From Pilaira anomala (taxonomy: Eukaryota > Mucoromycota > Mucoromycetes > Mucorales > Mucoraceae), in NCBI GenBank assembly GCA_025716855.1, contig JAIXMQ010000107.1:37501-61982 (forward strand): a DNA stretch of 24,482 nucleotides, written 5' to 3'. A program made the position numbers and the translations under genes. A model generated the notes under the pieces. The model was given only the letters and a program-made list of their open reading frames with translations, was not told the origin of the DNA and searched no databases. Of this stretch, positions 1 to 8,815 are shown one piece after another. The first letter of the stretch is position 1. Every line of letters begins with the position of its first letter.

Positions 1-1392
1 CCTTAATAAATGCATTAGGTCTATATAAAACAGAATTAAAACAAATATATCTTTTGAAAAAGTTTGAAACTTGACTAGATTATATCAACATGAATCTCGA
101 TTAGCCCTTTTTTTTCCTTATTATAGTGTAATATTTATATACAGTAAATTGGTAAAATTAAGAATTGCATAGTAATCTATGCAAAACTGGTTGAAAATAC
201 TACTGATACACTTTTTTCTGGGTAATGCATTACTTTACTAAATGATTGATGATGATGATAATAGTATATGTTTTCTGTTTTCACAAAGGGTGTGTGATGA
301 GAGTAACTACCAAAAAAAAAAAAAAACTCCCGCCGCTTATCAAAAAGTATGGGAATTCACTTTACTCTTTACCGAAAGGTAGAAGAGGAGGAGGGGATCA
401 GCAAGCCGTCAAAAGAAAAAAATCGTCTTCTTTTTTTTTTACGATTTTCGTGTTTTTGGTATTATACATCTTCGAGATTCAAATGACCCATTTTTGAAAG
501 TGTATACAACAACAATTCTACCGTTTCGCCGAAAAAAAAAAAAAAAAATTACACACAATTTAGATTTGCACTACCTTCTTTATGGTAAAATGATGTGGAG
601 GAGGAGGATTATACAGAACTTATTATTATTTATTATTCATGTGATTGATTTTAATTGACAAACTGACCATTTTATTTACAAGAGTACAGTACACACCGTG
701 TCATATTCCTAAAATATACCCTTTTTTTTTTTTTAGTTGGAGCACCGGGTCCTTTAGAATAATGAAAGTATTTAAGTAGAGATGTGTGTACCAAAGCATG
801 TGAAAAAAAAAAGGGGGGGGGAGGGGTTCCAGTCAAACTGTAAAAAAAAAGGGAATTTCAAACCCGCCTTTTTTGTCACCCAGGAACGGGAAAAAAAAAA
901 AAAAACTGCAGCAGTAGTACTTTGATACAGTAACTTGGTAAAACTATATAATCCCCTAATATAAACAAAATATTGGTTTCGATGTGTGCTTTTTTTTAGG
1001 TTATACATATGCTCTTAATTTTCAATTCTCTTTTTGGTGTAAATGCCTCATGGTTCCGTGTATACTCGTACTTTTGCTATTGTTGTACAGTTTTTTTTTT
1101 TAAAGCATATACCAACATTAAGAAAAAGAGTGACACGTAGTATGACATATATATATATATATTTTCTTTTCTCATTACCCAGCAATATATAATTGTCTCA
1201 GATACGATATGCTGTTAATAATCCTGGAATAAAGGAGAATAAGGTTTTTTTTTTTTTTTTGGAAATGTAAGAAGAATAGAATACATGGATAATTTAGACG
1301 GACTGGATATTGGGAATATATAGGATACACTGACATTGTTTACATCAAAAACAGCAAAATGATGTATTTTTTATTAAATAAATAAATGAATT
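1..1392. other. AT-rich stretch with no recognisable gene
   Basis: No convincing coding region is visible on either strand. The short open frames here encode homopolymer-driven Lys, Phe or Gly runs. The stretch carries many A and T runs (for example near 312-325, 531-547 and 1244-1260) and a TA repeat near 1147-1162. The last bases next to 1393 are presumably the 3' UTR and terminator of the XAP5 gene on the minus strand. Confidence 0.6.
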
Positions 1393-2127
1393 TTAGAAAG
1401 CTTTTTGTCCACTATCTTTAATTTTATACTTGCCATACTATATATTTATAAAAAAAAAATGTCAGTTTTTTTTTTTTCAACCCAATTCAATTCAAAATAT
1501 TAGAAAACTTACAGATTTAGCAGGATCGAAAACTTCCCATCGACTCGCAGGAAAGATATGTTTATTTCTTTCATACCAAGATCTCTCTACAACTTTACCC
1601 GCATGCGACTATTGTAATCTAATTAATATCCACATCAAATACATATCCTTTTTTTTTATATATATATATACCTCGTCTTTTTCAATTGTAGCATCGTTGA
1701 TCAATCGAACATCATCATGAACATCAAAATTAAATAACGGACCAGATTTACCTCTTGCTTTGTTGATAATAAAATCATAAAATGTATAATGCTATATATA
1801 AAAATGTGAATAACAAATTGAAAAGAATTGAAAATATTAGCTTACATGAGGAATAATCAAATCTTCTTTAATATATAATAAATTATCTACATTGACACCG
1901 CGTAATTGAGGAAATTGTTGACGGCATGCTTCTAAGAACTGTTGAATCGAATCGCCTTTTTTACACTACAACAAATACAGTCAGGATCTAGATTCTTACC
2001 TTCTACATGTACACACACACACACACACTTTACCTTAACTACTTTACGATGTCCACTACCATCCCAGAATGAATATGTGATATTAATAAGTTCATCTAGA
2101 AAAGTATTATCAGCATCACACACACTT

Positions 2128-2161
<34 letters not shown>

Positions 2162-2832
2162 TGTCTCTTTATTAAAATGTATACATACTTTTAATTTCCT
2201 CTTGCTTTAAAATCCATTCCTTTCTTAACTCTTCGCGTTCAATACGTTCCTTTTCCTCTCTTTCTCTATCAGGCAAGAAACTAGTATCGATAGTTGGATC
2301 CTTCAACATCCTTCTCTTCTTTGACTTTACTTCCTCTTCTGATGCTTCCTCTTCCTCTTCTTCTTCATCATCATCGTCAGCAAATGATAACTTTAAAGGT
2401 TGCTTCTTCTTTTTCTTCTTTCTCTTCTCGTCCCTATTGAATCAATGTAAATTATCCTATATCAACTATTTATTTATATATATATATATTTTTTTTACTT
2501 ACCCCAAAGGAGCAGTGGAAGCAGCTTCTCGCTTTTGTTGCTCTTCTAAATTCTCACGAATCTTTCTGTAATCTTTCAACTCGGTTAAACCAATGGTGCT
2601 ACTCTTTAACTGTGACTCAATATCTGTCTTTGTCTTTACGAATTTATCGGATCCAACGCGAACTTCACTCAACTACTTTATTTGAATCAGCTTACAATAA
2701 TAATAAAAAAAAAATGAGTCTTTATAGATTTACCTTTGCATTCTTTTGTCGCTCCTTTTCTGATTCAGCATAGATTTTTTGTCGTTGCTTTTCAAGCATG
2801 GACTGACGATGTCCTTCACCGTTCGAGTTCAT
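1393..2832 (-). CDS. XAP5/FAM50 family nuclear protein, eight exons
   Basis: This is a homologue of human FAM50A/XAP5 and plant XCT, nuclear proteins tied to pre-mRNA splicing. Minus-strand exons in coding order are 2832-2734, 2672-2503, 2433-2189, 2095-2034, 1965-1846, 1791-1672, 1608-1513 and 1437-1393. They join in frame to 319 codons including the stop. Seen in order: a charged coiled N-terminus, LKSSTIGL, a basic run plus acidic run ([10 protein letters not shown]), [93 protein letters not shown]. These are the hallmark motifs of the XAP5 domain in the expected order. All introns are short with GT..AG ends. The start at 2832 is the best in-frame ATG in the first clear exon, but an additional upstream exon (3001-3065) is possible. 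Function is from family knowledge only. Confidence 0.9.
2010..2028. repeat. (CA)n microsatellite inside an XAP5 intron
   Basis: A CA dinucleotide run lies directly next to the donor site of the intron 1966-2033; on the coding strand it follows GTAAAG as GT repeats. Confidence 0.8.
2127..2172. repeat. (TC)n microsatellite inside an XAP5 intron
   Basis: A TC run interrupted by two TGTC units lies wholly in the intron 2096-2188. On the coding strand it reads as GA repeats, so it is not the intron's own polypyrimidine tract. Confidence 0.85.
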
Positions 2833-3065
2833 TTAAGTATATTATTGAACAAGAAAAAAAAAAAAAGGGGGCTAAAGAAAAAATTTGTCCTTCCTTTTTA
2901 AATCAACAAAAAAGCAGGCTTAATAAAAACTCAACTTCATTTTTTTTTTATCTTATATATCAAATTATGTACGTCAAATTTGATGATCATAGTGTTCTAC
3001 CTTGAATCGGCTTCAGACAACACATCTGAAAGAGAAGTACCGGTGTATTTAGCATGCGCAAACAT

Positions 3066-3585
3066 GTCACAAGATTAAGAGGACGATATACGATTAAGTA
3101 ATACAGCAATATCGATTTTGTATTAAGGATATTGATATATTATATTGTTTAATGAAATTTGCTTCTTGTCAAATTTAAATCACTCTCTCTTTAAAGTAAT
3201 TTACTATATACAACTTGATATGTAATCGAATGTGTATTTCTCTATATAATTGTATTTATATGATTAGTTGCAAAAAAAAATATATATATACTTGCCCTAT
3301 CAAAAACTGTAACTTGAGTTTTTCTCTCGCCGTAACCATTTAATTATTTTACTTTTTTGATTTTTTATATCATTAGAAACAGCGTAAAATTCTATTTTAG
3401 AAATCATTTACCTAAAGCTATGGCTCAATGTCAAGATATATCTATTGCTTAATCTAAAAACATAGTCCCGAATAATTATTACATGTGCATATACAAAGTG
3501 AAGTGTCATACGTTACAGATTACAAAAAAAAAATTTTTTTTTTTTGGCGTATCTGTTACTCACAAAAAAGCTATCAAAAAAAAAT
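3066..3585. other. Intergenic stretch, no gene seen
   Basis: AT-rich sequence without an extended open frame. It probably holds the upstream region of the XAP5 gene. Runs of A and T near 3523-3545 form an A-then-T palindrome. Confidence 0.5.
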
Positions 3586-4042
3586 GACAAATATGTACAC
3601 AAAAATTAATCAAAAAACATCATCCACCCTATGAATGTGAGAAGCTGAGTCGCTGAAAATGGGTCTAGACAACTTGCATTGTGGTATAATATATTCAATA
3701 GATAAATAAAGACGGAAAAACAATATGACAAAAAAGAAAAAATTTATGATGAGCTCGTCCTAAAATAAGAAAAGAGCTAGACTAAAATGTAGGTTTTTAT
3801 CTCCTTTTTTCTTTAATCCTATTGGCTTTCAAATCGATATCTTATGAATATTTTCGTTTTGTTTATTTGAAGTTTCCGGAAGTAGAAAAAAAAATTTTTT
3901 TTTACCTCCTTCTTTTTTTTTTTTTTAAATAGTAATCACTGTTTATATCATGATATAGTTATCATGAGAGAGTTCCGAGGAACAAATATGAATATTGATT
4001 ACTTCATAACAAGCTCTTTTATCAGAATTACCATATCAATCA

Positions 4043-4074
<32 letters not shown>

Positions 4075-4680
4075 GCATGAAAAGTGTAACAGTCAGAGAT
4101 ATGCTCTATGGATTTTACTATATAAGCTGTTACTTTTTTCTTTTCCTTTTCCTTTTTTTTTCTCTCTCCATAACAATTTAATTAAGATGCTCCGTCTGCT
4201 TTGTTACCTTATATCAGCCATTGGCTTTGTTTTTCGTAAGTACACATCCGCAATGACCATATATTTTATGTAAGTTGATACTCATTTTTTTTTTATACAT
4301 ATTTATATAGCCCCCACTTCGTTCCTCTTTGAGGATTTTAAAGTTGCACACTGCAACTTTGTTCTCCAAATTGACTCTGTCCCAGCATGGGTACAAGAAG
4401 CCTCTTCCGAGGTTTGTAAGGCTCCCTCAACGATAGCTTTGTTCAAAGAAGCATCCTCCCCGGACGTTTGTTGGCAAAAAGAGCAGCCAAAAGCTCTTTT
4501 TGTCTTAAAAGATCCCTCGACCGAAATCTTTGTTTTAAACAAACCTGCCTTCCCTGTCCTCCCTGTTTGCCCTGTCTCTGCTGGGACCTGTAAACCCATC
4601 CTGGTGATGGGTTTGTTGTTGAAAGAACCTGTCTGTCGTCTTCCAGCATTCCCTTTCTGTCCGCTTCCCTCTCCTTCTCT
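3586..4680 (+). repeat. Tandem duplication, unit 1
   Basis: This block matches 5085-5840 in the same orientation, from GACAAATATGTACACAAAAAT, through the AAGCTGAGTCG...GGGTCTAGACAACTTG upstream block, a long T run, the conserved promoter, exon 1, intron and exon 2. Unit 1 has about 230 bp (roughly 3750-3980) that unit 2 lacks and about 95 bp more in exon 2. Similarity fades after about 4680. Confidence 0.85.
4119..4126 (+). promoter_or_regulatory. TATA box of the unrecognised gene, copy 1
   Basis: TATATAAG sits 61 bp before the ATG at 4187 and is kept at the matching place in copy 2 (5386-5393). The surrounding bases (GTGTAACAGTC, GCTCTATGGATTTTA) are also conserved between the copies, which supports a real core promoter. 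Confidence 0.55.
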
Positions 4681-4900
4681 TCCTCCTCCGACTTTGAAGC
4701 CCGGACTCATCCCAACAGGTGAGCCTTTTACTCTGGTAGTAAAAGGTATGCTCCAAAACCTGTTGGTTGTCTCAAAAGGATTGTTTTGGGATCGCGGTCA
4801 TCACCGTACCTACGTAATCCTTGTATTATTCTTGTATCTCAAGTTTTTGAGACCAAGAGTACGCAGACGTAAAACGCGATGTAGCTGTCAAGTTTGTTAA
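4187..4900 (+). CDS. Unrecognised proline-rich protein with signal-like N-terminus, copy 1
   Basis: Exon 1 is 4187-4235 and exon 2 is 4311-4900, joined by a 75-nt intron (GTAAGT...TATAG), giving 212 residues. I do not recognise the family. The first exon encodes a short hydrophobic leader (MLRLLCYLISAIGFVF), like a signal peptide or anchor. The body has several cysteines and proline-rich runs near residues 115-165. Near the C-terminus a hydrophobic segment (VILVLFLYLKFL) is followed by a strongly basic, cysteine-bearing tail (RPRVRRRKTRCSCQVC), which suggests a possible second membrane segment. Compared with copy 2, most base differences in both exons are silent in this frame (for example GAT/GAC, TTT/TTC, AAA/AAG, CCA/CCT), so the frame is real and was under selection. 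The ATG at 4187 is preferred to an upstream in-frame one because copy 2 has a stop between them. Function unknown. Confidence 0.7.
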
Positions 4901-5385
4901 AAAAAAAAATAATAATAATAAAAACTTTTCTAAAAAAAATTATTTTGTGTCATAAAAAAGTCTTTTATATCCTTAACAGTTGTTTAGTTATTTCTTCAGA
5001 TGATTAAATATATTATAACTGAGTCTTTAATAGATGCCTTTTTGAATATCGAGTAACTGTACAGTACAAAAAAAAAAAAAAATAGACAAATATGTACACA
5101 AAAATCAATCAATAAACATCATTCAACCTATGAGTGTGAGAAGCTGAGTCGCCGAAAATGGGTCTAGACAACTTGTGTTGTGGTATATATTCAATAAATA
5201 AATAAAGATGGGAAAACATAGGACAAAGGAAAAAATTTATGATCAAAGAATAAATATGAATAATGATTACTTCATAACAAGCTCTTTTAGAAAAACGGTT
5301 ATCAGAATCACCATATCAATTTTTTTTTTTTTTTTTTTTTTGCATGAAAAGTGTAACAGTCGGAGATGTGCTCTATGGATTTTAT

Positions 5386-5393
5386 TATATAAG
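5386..5393 (+). promoter_or_regulatory. TATA box of copy 2
   Basis: TATATAAG lies 39 bp before the ATG at 5432, in the same sequence context as the copy-1 box. The shorter spacing comes from loss of pyrimidine-rich sequence. Confidence 0.5.
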
Positions 5394-5431
5394 CTTTTAC
5401 TTTTCTCTCTCTCCATAACAGTTTAATTAAG

Positions 5432-5840
5432 ATGCTACGCCTACTCTGCTACCTAGTCTCAGCAATTAGCTTTGTTTTTCGTAAGTACATCCGCAATGAT
5501 CATATATTTCGTGTAAGTTGATACTCAATTTTTTTTTTTATATATTTATATGTATAGCCCTCTCGCTTCGTTTCTCTTCGAGGACTTCAAGGTTGCTCAT
5601 TGCAACTTTGTTCTCAAGATTGACTCTGTCCCTGCTTGGGTAAAAGAAGCCTCCTCTGCCGAGGTTTGTGAGGCTCTCTCCTTGTTGATAGCTTTGTTCA
5701 AAGAAGCCAACCTTTCCCATCCTTCCTGTTTTCCCTGTCTCTGCTGGCACTTATAAGCCTATCCTGGTGATGGGTTTGTTGTTAAATGAACCTGTCTGCT
5801 GTCTTCTCTCCTTTCCTTTCTATCCTCTTCCTGCTCTTCG
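5432..5840 (+). pseudogene. Copy 2 of the unrecognised proline-rich gene, frameshifted
   Basis: Exon 1 (5432-5480) and the intron (5481-5557, GTAAGT...TATAG) match copy 1. The start of exon 2 carries two extra bases relative to copy 1, so the leader no longer joins the FLFEDFKVAHCNFVL frame. A deletion of about 95 bp near 5706-5712 then shifts the frame again and gives a stop at 5754-5756. Beyond it the sequence still aligns with copy 1 in the original frame (SAGTYKPILVMGLLL). Most substitutions are silent, so the copy seems to have decayed after a period of selection. Unusual splicing could rescue the first shift but not the second. Confidence 0.7.
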
Positions 5841-5962
5841 TAAAATTCATGCATAAGACAAGAACAGAAATGCGCAGAAGACCAAAAACGACCACATAAT
5901 TTCGAAAAAATGAGAAAAAAAAAACGTGTCGATGTTACTCTCTTTTTCAAATTGTCGTTATT

Positions 5963-6496
5963 ATGTCATATACTTCATCGAAACAAATTACAAGAGCTGG
6001 GATATCACTGAAGCCAGTCAACAACTAAGCCAGGAATTGGACGGAACAGCTGCAAAGCGAAGAGTAAAAACCATCTTACAAGCCAGCATCGATGGTCAAA
6101 ACTGTGTACAAGCAGCCAAGGTTAAAGCCAAGTTGTTGCTAAAAAAAAAAATACGAAGGTATAGGAACTACTTTAAGTACTTATTTTTTTTTTTTTTACT
6201 AACAGAAATATAAAAAGGATAAATCAAGACAAGACACTGCAGAGGTAGGTTATTTAAATCGTAGTAAGTTAAAGAAACTTTACTCATTTTTTTTATAGCT
6301 ATCACGCACGTCTAACGACATGTTCAGTGACACGTCCAACAATATGCCCAATAACACGCCAAATAGCGCTTTCATAGTCAATAATAATTATAAAAGCAAT
6401 GTTAATAATCCTATACATATTACCAATAACGCACCTTCAGGTATTTCCTCGTCAAGTGTTGCAAAACAACTTGTGTATCTAACTTGTAAGAGATAG
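5963..6496 (+). pseudogene. Broken, intron-containing coding remnant, family not recognised
   Basis: A coding-like stretch carries WDITEASQQLSQELDG, TAAKRRVKTILQ and DGQNCVQAAKVKAK. The plausible ATG at 5963 (MSYTSSKQITRAG) is in a different frame and runs into a stop, which suggests a one-base loss near 5998. After an intron-like stretch ending in ACAG, YKKDKSRQDTAE is followed by GTAGG, and after TATAG the frame continues as an Asn/Ser-rich tail (LSRTSNDMFSDTS...) to a TAG at 6494-6496. A run of 11 A near 6140-6150 may hide a second frame slip. It could be an accessory gene or a transposon fragment. Exon limits are tentative. Confidence 0.35.
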
Positions 6497-6583
6497 CGGA
6501 ATAAGAGGCATTGTTAAACTAAGTTTTATTAATAAAGAACAACCATAATATAAATAAGGCCTAAGAGCTACATAACTCTTACA
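6485..6583 (-). mobile_element. Short LTR-like unit (solo or truncated), minus orientation
   Basis: A 99-bp unit begins TGTAAGAG and ends CTCTTACA, an 8-bp perfect inverted pair with the TG...CA ends of long terminal repeats. In minus orientation it is preceded by a purine-rich CTATGGGGGAACTG and contains an AATAAAA signal. This matches the order polypurine tract then 3' LTR. No internal retrotransposon coding sequence is visible next to it and no clear target duplication is seen, so it may be truncated or coincidental. It overlaps the end of the broken fragment at 5963-6496. Confidence 0.35.
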
Positions 6584-6597
6584 CAGTTCCCCCATAG
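6584..6597 (-). other. Candidate polypurine tract next to the LTR-like unit
   Basis: On the minus strand it reads CTATGGGGGAACTG and directly abuts the TGTAAGAG terminus, the position and composition expected of the plus-strand primer of an LTR retrotransposon. Confidence 0.3.
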
Positions 6598-6919
6598 TAT
6601 AATCAATGTTTTTTGAAATTGTTACACATCTTTTTTAAGGTTTACTATTACTATTCTAGTCAATATTTTTTTTTTTTTTGCTATTCTCAACGGACCATTC
6701 CTCAAAAATCAACATTTTACCAGCCGTGCGCAGGATATTGTATGTGTACACGCTTCTAATATATATATATATATATATATACCCAATAAAAAAGAAGCTG
6801 AATAAGAAAAAAGGGGACATTAGAAATATTTACAAATATGTCATTGGTCATTAATAAAGGGTCGGTCACGAAATTATTTAATTTGTAATTTTATTCAGCA
6901 TCAGGTAAGCTTTGAAATC
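6598..6919. other. Intergenic stretch, no gene seen
   Basis: AT-rich, with a T run near 6666-6680 and a TA repeat near 6759-6781. No open frame of note. It ends at the left edge of the duplicated pirin segment. Confidence 0.5.
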
Positions 6920-6921
6920 AG

Positions 6922-6929
6922 TATAAATA
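6922..6929 (+). promoter_or_regulatory. TATA box of pirin copy A
   Basis: TATAAATA lies 83 bp before the ATG at 7005 and is kept in copy B. Confidence 0.5.
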
Positions 6930-7004
6930 GCCTGGGTTAAAAAAAAATTTAAATTGTTTCTTTTTTTTTCTGCATTATATTCAGTTATATTAAATTTTTA
7001 AAAC

Positions 7005-7996
7005 ATGTCTTCTTCTACTACTACCACTACTACTACTGCTACTGCTCCTATTGCAAGAAATATTACTCAATCTGTCTTTTCTCGTGAACAAATGGATGGT
7101 GTTGGTGCTAAAGGTAGAATATATATATACACTATATATGAAGTATAAGATTACTTATACAGATATATATATATTTTTTTTTAGTTCATCGATCCATTGG
7201 TAGTTACTCACTTCGTAACTTGGACCCCTTTTTAATGTTGGATGAATTCGACGTACAAGCACCCGGAGGATTTCCAGACCACCCCCATAGAGGATTTGAA
7301 ACTGTTACGTACATGCTGGACGGTGAATTCTTGCATGAAGATTTCAAAGGACACAAGGGTCGTATTGGTCCAGGTGATTTACAATGGATGTCAGCAGCAA
7401 AAGGTATTGTCCATGCAGAGATTCCAGCCTCTAACAGTAAAGCACACGGTCTTCAACTTTGGGTGAACTTATCCAAAAAAGACAAGATGTCCGAACCCAA
7501 CTATCAAGAATTTCCTAGTGAACAAGTCAAACAGGTCTCACCCGAGGAAGGTATCACGATCAAGGTGATTGCAGGTGAATCTTATGGTGTTCAAAGTCCA
7601 GTCATGACCCGAACTCCTACGATGTTTATCGATGTCAAGTTGAAAAAGGGTAAAAAGATTGAACAGATCATTCCAGAGAATTATGCAGGATTTATTTATA
7701 CGATTGCTGGTACTGCGCTTTATGGTGGAGAGAAGAAGTATTCGGAGGCACATCATACGCTTGTGTTGAGTAATAATGGTGGTACGGTCGTACCTGTGGA
7801 ATCTACATCGGATGATTGTCATTTTGTGGTGATTGCGGGTAAGCCTATCAATGAACCTATTGTTCAACATGGTCCTTTTGTCATGAATACACAGCAAGAA
7901 GTTTATCAAGCTTTTATGGATTATCAACAAGGTAGAAATGGGTTTGAAGGTGCTCCTGAATGGACTTCTTCTATTAGAGATCGTTGGTCATCTTAG
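7005..7996 (+). CDS. Pirin, copy A (all four metal ligands kept)
   Basis: Exon 1 is 7005-7113 and exon 2 is 7185-7996, joined by a 71-nt intron (GTAGAA...TTTTAG), giving 306 residues. Pirins are bicupin iron-binding nuclear proteins, some with quercetin-dioxygenase activity. The protein starts with a Ser/Thr-rich leader, then SREQMDGVGAKVHRSIG, LRNLDPFLMLDEF and GGFPDHPHRGFETVTY. The motif GDLQWMSAAKGIVHAEIP follows. The family's four iron ligands are present as His69, His71, His113 and Glu115. The C-terminal cupin continues with HHTLVLS and FVVIAGKPINEPIVQHGPFVMN, typical of the family. Length is near that of human pirin (about 290). It is convergent with a truncated PUS3 fragment. This copy keeps the ancestral state at sites that changed in copy B, so it is probably the functional pirin. 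The start is the first ATG after the TATA box. Confidence 0.93.
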
Positions 7997-8122
7997 ATAT
8001 TATGTATATTTTACCCTTAATTCTTTTTCCATAACATACATCATTCATCTTAAAAAAATAAACATTATAATTTAAAATCTTTTTTTTATTTATTTATATT
8101 ATTTTGTTATGTATGTATTACC

Positions 8123-8154
8123 ACTACTAAAAAAAAATATGATATTTTAGTAGT
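8123..8154. terminator. Hairpin between convergent pirin A and PUS3 remnant
   Basis: ACTACTAAAA and TTTTAGTAGT form a perfect 10-bp inverted repeat with a 12-nt loop. It lies between the two convergent stop codons and recurs in copy B. A shared 3'-end processing or termination role is possible but not shown. Confidence 0.35.
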
Positions 8155-8205
8155 ATATTTATAGTACAAGAAGTATGAATGTATAATATAATTTTGATTG
8201 AAGAC

Positions 8206-8410
8206 TTAATCCTCTTCCATGGTAGCGGTAGTAGAAGTAGTAGAAGTAGTAGTAGTAGTAGTAGTAATTGTAGCAGTAGAAGCAGTAGCAGTAGCAGTAG
8301 TAGGATTTAATAAAGCGGATTTTTCTTGTCTTTCAACTTTTCGCTTTTTACGTACTTCAAACTTCTCCTTCTTCAATTCATCTGTATCACATCGAGGTCT
8401 TTCCAATAGC
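8206..8410 (-). pseudogene. PUS3 C-terminal fragment
   Basis: Encodes only the last part of the pseudouridine synthase, from LLERPRCDTDELKKEKFE through the basic VRKKRKVERQEK and a Thr/Ala/Ser repeat to MEED and the stop. It is equivalent to 13045-13267. The catalytic domain is absent. Upstream of 8410 (reading leftward on the minus strand) the sequence is foreign, so this is a by-product of the segmental duplication. The Thr/Ala tract is shorter than in the intact gene. Confidence 0.9.
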
Positions 8411-8715
8411 TCCTTTTTATCTCCCAAGTGGTGAGGAAACCTTTAGGAAACCTAGTTTTTTAAGTCCCGCATACAAATAATTGGATTTATTTCCTTTCGA
8501 TCGCCAAATAAATGGATTTATTTCCCTTTGGGAAACCTCTGCTATAATAATATGCTAAATGTGTTTTAAGGGCAGACCATATGTCAAAATCAAAGGTTTC
8601 TATATCTTTTATGTTTAAATTATAAGTCAATAGCCCTTCACAAACTAAAAAAAAAAAAAAAAAAAAAAAAAAACTATATCTTGATTTCCTGAATTTATGC
8701 TGTATACAGTTTTGT

Positions 8716-8757
<42 letters not shown>

Positions 8758-8815
8758 AAAGCTGAAGTAACAACAATAAGGTTATAAAAAAAACATGGAA
8801 AGGTAAAGGATTTTT
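8411..8815. other. Junction region with long poly(A) runs, no gene
   Basis: Begins where PUS3 homology stops. The first part has repeated GGAAACCT and GGATTTATTTCC words. Two long A runs follow, 8647-8673 (27 A) and 8723-8754 (32 A). It probably includes the 3' flank of the Gcr1_C gene. No mobile element was identified from its ends. Confidence 0.5.

Larger units (their letters stand above)
5085..5840 (+). repeat. Tandem duplication, unit 2
   Basis: Second copy of the block at 3586-4680, in the same orientation and starting about 1.5 kb downstream. It keeps the upstream block, T run, promoter, exon 1 and intron, but lacks about 230 bp of upstream sequence and about 95 bp of exon 2. The sequence between the units (about 4681-5084) holds the end of the copy-1 gene and AT-rich DNA with no gene of its own. 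Confidence 0.85.
6920..8410. repeat. Segmental duplication copy A (pirin plus 3' end of PUS3)
   Basis: Nearly identical to 11752-13267 in the same orientation. Homology starts at AGTATAAATAGCCTGGG and stops at TTTCCAATAGC within PUS3. To the right the sequence is unrelated, while copy B continues into the intact PUS3 gene. Confidence 0.9.

Noticed and set aside
246..497. Open frame with Lys and Phe runs
   Set aside because: Built from homopolymers, with no recognisable domain, promoter or conservation.
2010..2172. CA and TC repeats considered as a possible CRISPR-like or regulatory array
   Set aside because: Simple microsatellites inside introns, with no spacers.
4073..4186. Earlier in-frame ATG for the copy-1 unrecognised gene
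   Set aside because: It lies before the TATA box, and copy 2 has a stop between this ATG and the conserved one.
4303..4710. Minus-strand open frame of 135 codons opposite the unrecognised gene
   Set aside because: Differences between the two tandem copies are silent in the plus frame, not in this one, and the plus strand has the TATA box and intron.
7538..7930. Minus-strand open frame opposite pirin (and its twin at 12583-12765)
   Set aside because: Shadow of the conserved pirin coding sequence; no independent motif.
8219..8434. Plus-strand Val-rich open frame (and its twin at 13058-13426)
   Set aside because: Antisense of the PUS3 Thr/Ala repeat.
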